Shown here: positions 60,845 through 64,000 of the stretch, in pieces
Layout of the letters: each line of letters opens with the position of its first letter
How positions within the stretch are numbered: position 1 is the first letter of the stretch
Assembly (NCBI RefSeq): GCF_000142905.1
Contig: NW_013657677.1
Span: 186,001 to 250,000, forward strand
DNA from: Thecamonas trahens ATCC 50062
Lineage: Eukaryota; Apusozoa; Apusomonadida; Apusomonadidae
Length of the DNA: 64,000 nt
Reading direction: 5' to 3'
Notes under the pieces: model-generated
The model's input: only the letters and a program-made list of their open reading frames with translations
The model's database searches: none
What the model was told of the DNA's origin: nothing
Translations under genes and position numbers: made by a program

Positions 60845-61646
60845 TTAGCAAAGCGACGAGCCAGATCCCCACTCGCAGGACGAGGCCGAGAGCGAGGCGT
60901 TGTTGTCGGCACGGAGCGATGGCGCGAGCGCAGCCTCGGTCGGGTGCGCGCCCATTGGCGACGCAGGCACCACCGACGCCTTTTGATTGTCGGCGTGATG
61001 CCCATCGACTCAAAGTAGTTGGATGGCTGGACCTTGCGCGGGCGCCGCGAGACAGGCGCTGGCGGCAGTTCGGGCATCGGTGGAACAGCCGGCTCGGGCA
61101 TCGGCTCGGGCTCGGCCAGTATCGGCGCTGAATGACCTGCGGCGACAATCGGTTCGCTGACGCCGACGGCCGCCGGGGAAAGGCTAGAGGAGTGTTCTCG
61201 GCGTCGACCTCGGCATCGACCTCGATCTCGCCGGTCCACTCGGACCACTCCTCAGCCGAGTGGGCAAGCTCGGCGTGGCCGGCAGGTGGCACCGCCAGCG
61301 CATCGGTGGGTTGGAGGATGACGGCAGCAGCAGAAGCAGCAGGCGCAACAGGAGCAACAGGAGCAGCAGGGGTAGGAGCAGCAGAAGCTGCTGCGGCAAC
61401 GGTAGGACGCATTGTACCTGCCGCAGGACTCGCACGCTCCACCATTGCTGTCCGCATAGTCCCGGCCTCCAGCGCCGAGTGGCTCATCGGCCCTACGCCC
61501 GCAGCCGAGCCCGACACAGCCGGCGAGGCTAGCGGCGACGCCGAGTGCGGAGACGTCGGTAGCGCCGAGCTCCCCGACTGTGCCACCCCCACAGCGCCCG
61601 GCAAGAGCGACTGCAGCTTGAGAAGAAGCAACTCCAGGCACCGCAT
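60845..61646 (-). CDS. Hypothetical Ala/Pro-rich protein (two probable frame breaks)
   Basis: I do not recognise it. From ATG 61646 (MRCLELLLLKLQSLLPGAVG) the frame is Ala/Ser/Pro-rich and ends in an acidic stretch (EWSEWTGEIEVDAEVDAENT). Near 61180-61195 coding-like sequence moves to another frame (SLSPAAVGVSEP; PRKVQPSNYFESMGITPTI). Near 60979-61003 it moves again (NQKASVVPASPMGAHPTEAA) and stops at 60845. Each move equals one missing base, as in the conserved genes nearby. If real, the protein has ~265 residues and is mostly disordered, with PSNYFESMGITPTI the most motif-like part. Low complexity makes this call weak. Confidence 0.35.
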
Positions 61647-62117
61647 CTGTCGTTGCTCCTGGAGAGGTAGAGTGTAGAGTGGTAGGGTTGACTCCAGTCT
61701 CCACACCAGGGTGTTGCTCCCCCCCGTCCTCCCCCCTCCCCCCCCCCCTCCCCCCCCTTTCCTCCCCTCCACCTCCGCACGACTCGCGTCGATCCGCCCA
61801 TCTTCCCATCTCCGCCTCGATCATCCACACACACTCTCACACGCTCACTTTCTCTCTCTCACACACACATCCCCCCCTCCCCCCCTCTCCCTCCCCACAT
61901 CCCGCGTCCCATCCCCTATCCTCGTCGTGTTCGATCACACCGAGGGATCGACCACGCCGACAGATCGAACACACCGACGGATCGCTCGCTCGCCCGCTGA
62001 CGTGACCAAGCCTCCTCCCCATTCCCCCTCCCCCTCCCTCCCTCCCCCCCCTCCTACTCTTCGCCTCTTTGCTATCACTCCACTCTCGCACCTCACCCTT
62101 TGTGAGTGTGGTCAGAT
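61647..62117. promoter_or_regulatory. Divergent intergenic region, 471 bases, with short tandem repeat
   Basis: It separates the hypothetical gene and the permease gene. It is mostly C/T-rich (61720-61770, 61870-61900, 62030-62060). Between about 61935 and 61985 there are three diverged copies of a ~17-base unit built on GATCGAACACACCGACG. Confidence 0.5.
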
Positions 62118-64000
62118 ATGCAGAGCCTAGAGGTGGAACCACATGGCGCCGAGGACAAGGTCGGCAGGGCGGCGTTTGGGTCGTGGCGTGCCCAGAGCAG
62201 GTTCCTGGTCGGACATACCTGCGCCACGGTCTGCTCGTCCAAGCTCAACTACTGCTTGGGATTTTCGGCATGTATGTTGGTGGTCTTTGTCTCGGCGGTT
62301 GTCATGTCGGTCCTCTCTAATGCACCTGTCGTCTTTCTCCGCCTCTCTGAGGCAGAGGTGGGAGAGATTGATCTGCAGCTGGTCTCGGCGGGCTGGACTG
62401 GCGCATCGCTGCTCAACTACACCACAGTCAAGGAAGACTCGCTGAGCTCTGCCATCGGCGAAGCGTACACCTTTCACTCGCCACGAGTCAAGTTCCAGGC
62501 CGACATCATGGCCCTCTCCGACTGCCACCCACGTGCTGCTGCTGCCGCAGCTGCCAGCGCCCGCCATCCGTTTCCCTCGCAGTGGAGCTACGAGCCGAGC
62601 TCGCTCACCGCCCCAGTCTGCAACGACGAAGCCATCGAAGCCATCGATCCCGGGCGCAAGCCCGGGCCCGACGGCGTTGTCCGGCGCGATCCGGCCAAGA
62701 CCTGTCTCCAGGTCCTCTGCTCGTCCGAGTACACCCCGCTCACCCAGGCCTCTGTCTACGCCATTGACTCGGCGGCCGAGGTGCGGATGGGGCTTGGACG
62801 TGCGTACACCTTTGGCGTCATTCCGCCGTCGTCGGTCCTCCTCCACAAGAACCTCGCCACCATCCTCGGCGTGAGTGTTGGCGACACCACGTACGTCTCG
62901 CTCTCGGTCCGGACCCAGGCGCAGCCCAACTCGGTCTTCCGCCACTTTTTTCAGACTCTTGTCGACGACGACACCGCCGCCCGAGACGCCTTTCTCAACT
63001 CGACGGCGTACACCAACGCTTCGGAGCCGTGGACCTCGTCCGATCTCGCGAACGCCTTTCCCTACGCCGAGGGCAAGTACCGCCTCCCGTGGGCCTTCCG
63101 CATCAACCTCCCGCTCACCGTCGCCGGCATTCTCCCGTCGTCGCTCGGCAAGTTTGCGGCGTCAGACACACAAGCTGCGCTTGTCGAACTCGGCACACTT
63201 GCCACAGCGCTCGCTGACGCGCTCAACGCCAACACCACCGAGCTTCAGGATGTGCGCTCCATGCTGGGCGCCTCCAGCATGGCCGAGTTTGCGTCGGAGA
63301 TCAACGTCAACCTCCCGCCGCCGCGCATCGACCCGTACCTCTCGTCCGACTTTGACACCATCCAGAAGAACGTGCTTCGCTTCACGTCCAAGGTTGTCTA
63401 CGCGCTCGGCTTCAACCAACTCGACGCCGACGAGCCAATTGTTGAGAATCTGCGGGCAACTCGTTTCTTCTCGCTCTTCCTCGGCCTCATCCTCAACATT
63501 GTCATCTTTATTCTCTCGGGCCTTTCAGTTCTCCTCATTTACTCGCTGCTCATGGTCAATGTGGAGACGCGGACGTTCGAGATGGGCACCATGCGCATGC
63601 TCGGCATGACCAAGGCCGGTGTCGTCCAGCTCTTTCTCCTGCAGGCCTTTGCCTACGCCCTTCCCGCCTATGTCGTCGGCATGGGCGTCTCGCAGCTCGC
63701 CTTTTACCTCCTTGCCAACCTCTTCGAGTCGTCGACCGACGTCTCCATCTCGCCGTGGCTCTCGCCGGCAGGCATCATCCTCGCCACCGTCCTCGGTCTC
63801 ACCATTCCGGTCATTTCGGCACTGGCGCCCATCCGCACCGCCCTCGGCGTCTCGCTCGTCGCTGCTCTCCAGGTCTCCCGCTCCAAGCAGTCTGCGGTCA
63901 AGATCTCGCTCGAGCGCAACGAGGACGGCAAGGTCTCGTGGGCACTGGTTGTCACAGGCTCCACCCTTGCTGTCTTTGGCTTCCTCGTCTACTACCTCCT
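62118..64000 (+). CDS. FtsX/ABC3-type permease-domain membrane protein (3' end cut by window)
   Basis: The frame from ATG 62118 stays open to the window end (627 residues so far). A first helix (LGFSACMLVVFVSAVVMSVL) is followed by a ~390-residue extracytoplasmic domain with the pattern of MacB/FtsX proteins (SSVLLHKNLATILGVSVGDT). Then come closely spaced helices of the FtsX core: FFSLFLGLILNIVIFILSGL, SVLLIYSLLMVNVETRTFEM followed by GTMRMLGMTKAGVVQLFLLQ, and ISPWLSPAGIILATVLGLTI with PIRTAL. The ETRTFEMGTMRMLGM block is the typical coupling segment. In bacteria these permeases pair with an ABC ATPase for lipoprotein or peptide export; eukaryotic homologues are large and poorly studied. The partner and substrate are unknown here. 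Confidence 0.85.
   Translation, partial: MQSLEVEPHGAEDKVGRAAFGSWRAQSRFLVGHTCATVCSSKLNYCLGFSACMLVVFVSAVVMSVLSNAPVVFLRLSEAEVGEIDLQLVSAGWTGASLLNYTTVKEDSLSSAIGEAYTFHSPRVKFQADIMALSDCHPRAAAAAAASARHPFPSQWSYEPSSLTAPVCNDEAIEAIDPGRKPGPDGVVRRDPAKTCLQVLCSSEYTPLTQASVYAIDSAAEVRMGLGRAYTFGVIPPSSVLLHKNLATILGVSVGDTTYVSLSVRTQAQPNSVFRHFFQTLVDDDTAARDAFLNSTAYTNASEPWTSSDLANAFPYAEGKYRLPWAFRINLPLTVAGILPSSLGKFAASDTQAALVELGTLATALADALNANTTELQDVRSMLGASSMAEFASEINVNLPPPRIDPYLSSDFDTIQKNVLRFTSKVVYALGFNQLDADEPIVENLRATRFFSLFLGLILNIVIFILSGLSVLLIYSLLMVNVETRTFEMGTMRMLGMTKAGVVQLFLLQAFAYALPAYVVGMGVSQLAFYLLANLFESSTDVSISPWLSPAGIILATVLGLTIPVISALAPIRTALGVSLVAALQVSRSKQSAVKISLERNEDGKVSWALVVTGSTLAVFGFLVYYL

Noticed and set aside
1-64000. 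tRNA, rRNA or snRNA genes
   Set aside because: I looked for tRNA-like arms and conserved rRNA/snRNA stretches in the gaps and recognised none; a covariance-model scan would be needed to exclude divergent ones.
1-64000. Transposons or retroelements
   Set aside because: No reverse transcriptase, transposase or integrase motifs and no long terminal repeats were seen on either strand.

Overview
This is a eukaryotic nuclear window: GC-rich, densely packed and intron-poor. It reads as a free-living flagellated protist. It carries cilium and centriole genes (CFAP44, a CIMIP2/FAM166-type protein, UNC119, a centriolin-like LRR coiled-coil protein) beside general eukaryotic genes (V-ATPase d, importin-5, site-1 protease, Elongin A, PLEKHM-type RUN/Rubicon protein). 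The mixture, GC content and compactness make me suspect the apusomonad Thecamonas trahens, but this is recall and inference; nothing in the sequence proves the species. I support about 33 protein-coding genes on both strands, with intergenic gaps of 8 to 1,100 bases. I recognised no RNA genes, transposons or CRISPR arrays.

Layout. 0-20 kb: centriolin-like protein, V-ATPase d, importin-5 (-), lipoate ligase family (-), F-box protein followed by a BRCT domain, a polytopic membrane protein of unknown function, UNC119 (-), CIMIP2-type ciliary protein. 20-38 kb: PLEKHM-like protein (-), branched-chain E2 (DBT), WW-WW-PhyH dioxygenase, a small PET100-like protein (-), ribokinase, Elongin A, site-1 protease, tRNA(Ser) Um44 methyltransferase, uracil phosphoribosyltransferase. 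38-53 kb: TMEM230, CFAP44 (-), class II aldolase/adducin (-), vitamin K carboxylase-like membrane protein, ZZ-ZZ-ZZ-GNAT protein (-), NIT1 amidase, PH-USP deubiquitinase, a small hypothetical. 53-64 kb: secretory type I membrane protein (-), SDR oxidoreductase, mitochondrial trifunctional enzyme alpha (-), a low-complexity hypothetical (-), and an FtsX/ABC3-type permease cut by the window end.

There are no operons and neighbours are mostly unrelated. Several products share pathways: DBT needs lipoyl groups, which the lipoate-ligase-family protein may supply; DBT and trifunctional enzyme both feed mitochondrial acyl-CoA metabolism; UNC119 and the CIMIP2-type gene are divergently transcribed from one 320-base region and both serve cilia.

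Two genome-level patterns stand out. First, the eight genes with introns each have a single intron near the 5' end (after 22 to 66 codons), and seven of eight donors begin GTACG rather than GTAAG. Second, at least seven conserved genes, and some less certain ones, are interrupted by single-base frame breaks. Almost all go in the direction of one missing base, and none has intron signals at the break. These may be consensus errors in this assembly, but the bias is worth checking against transcripts. Long G or C homopolymers occur in introns and intergenic DNA.
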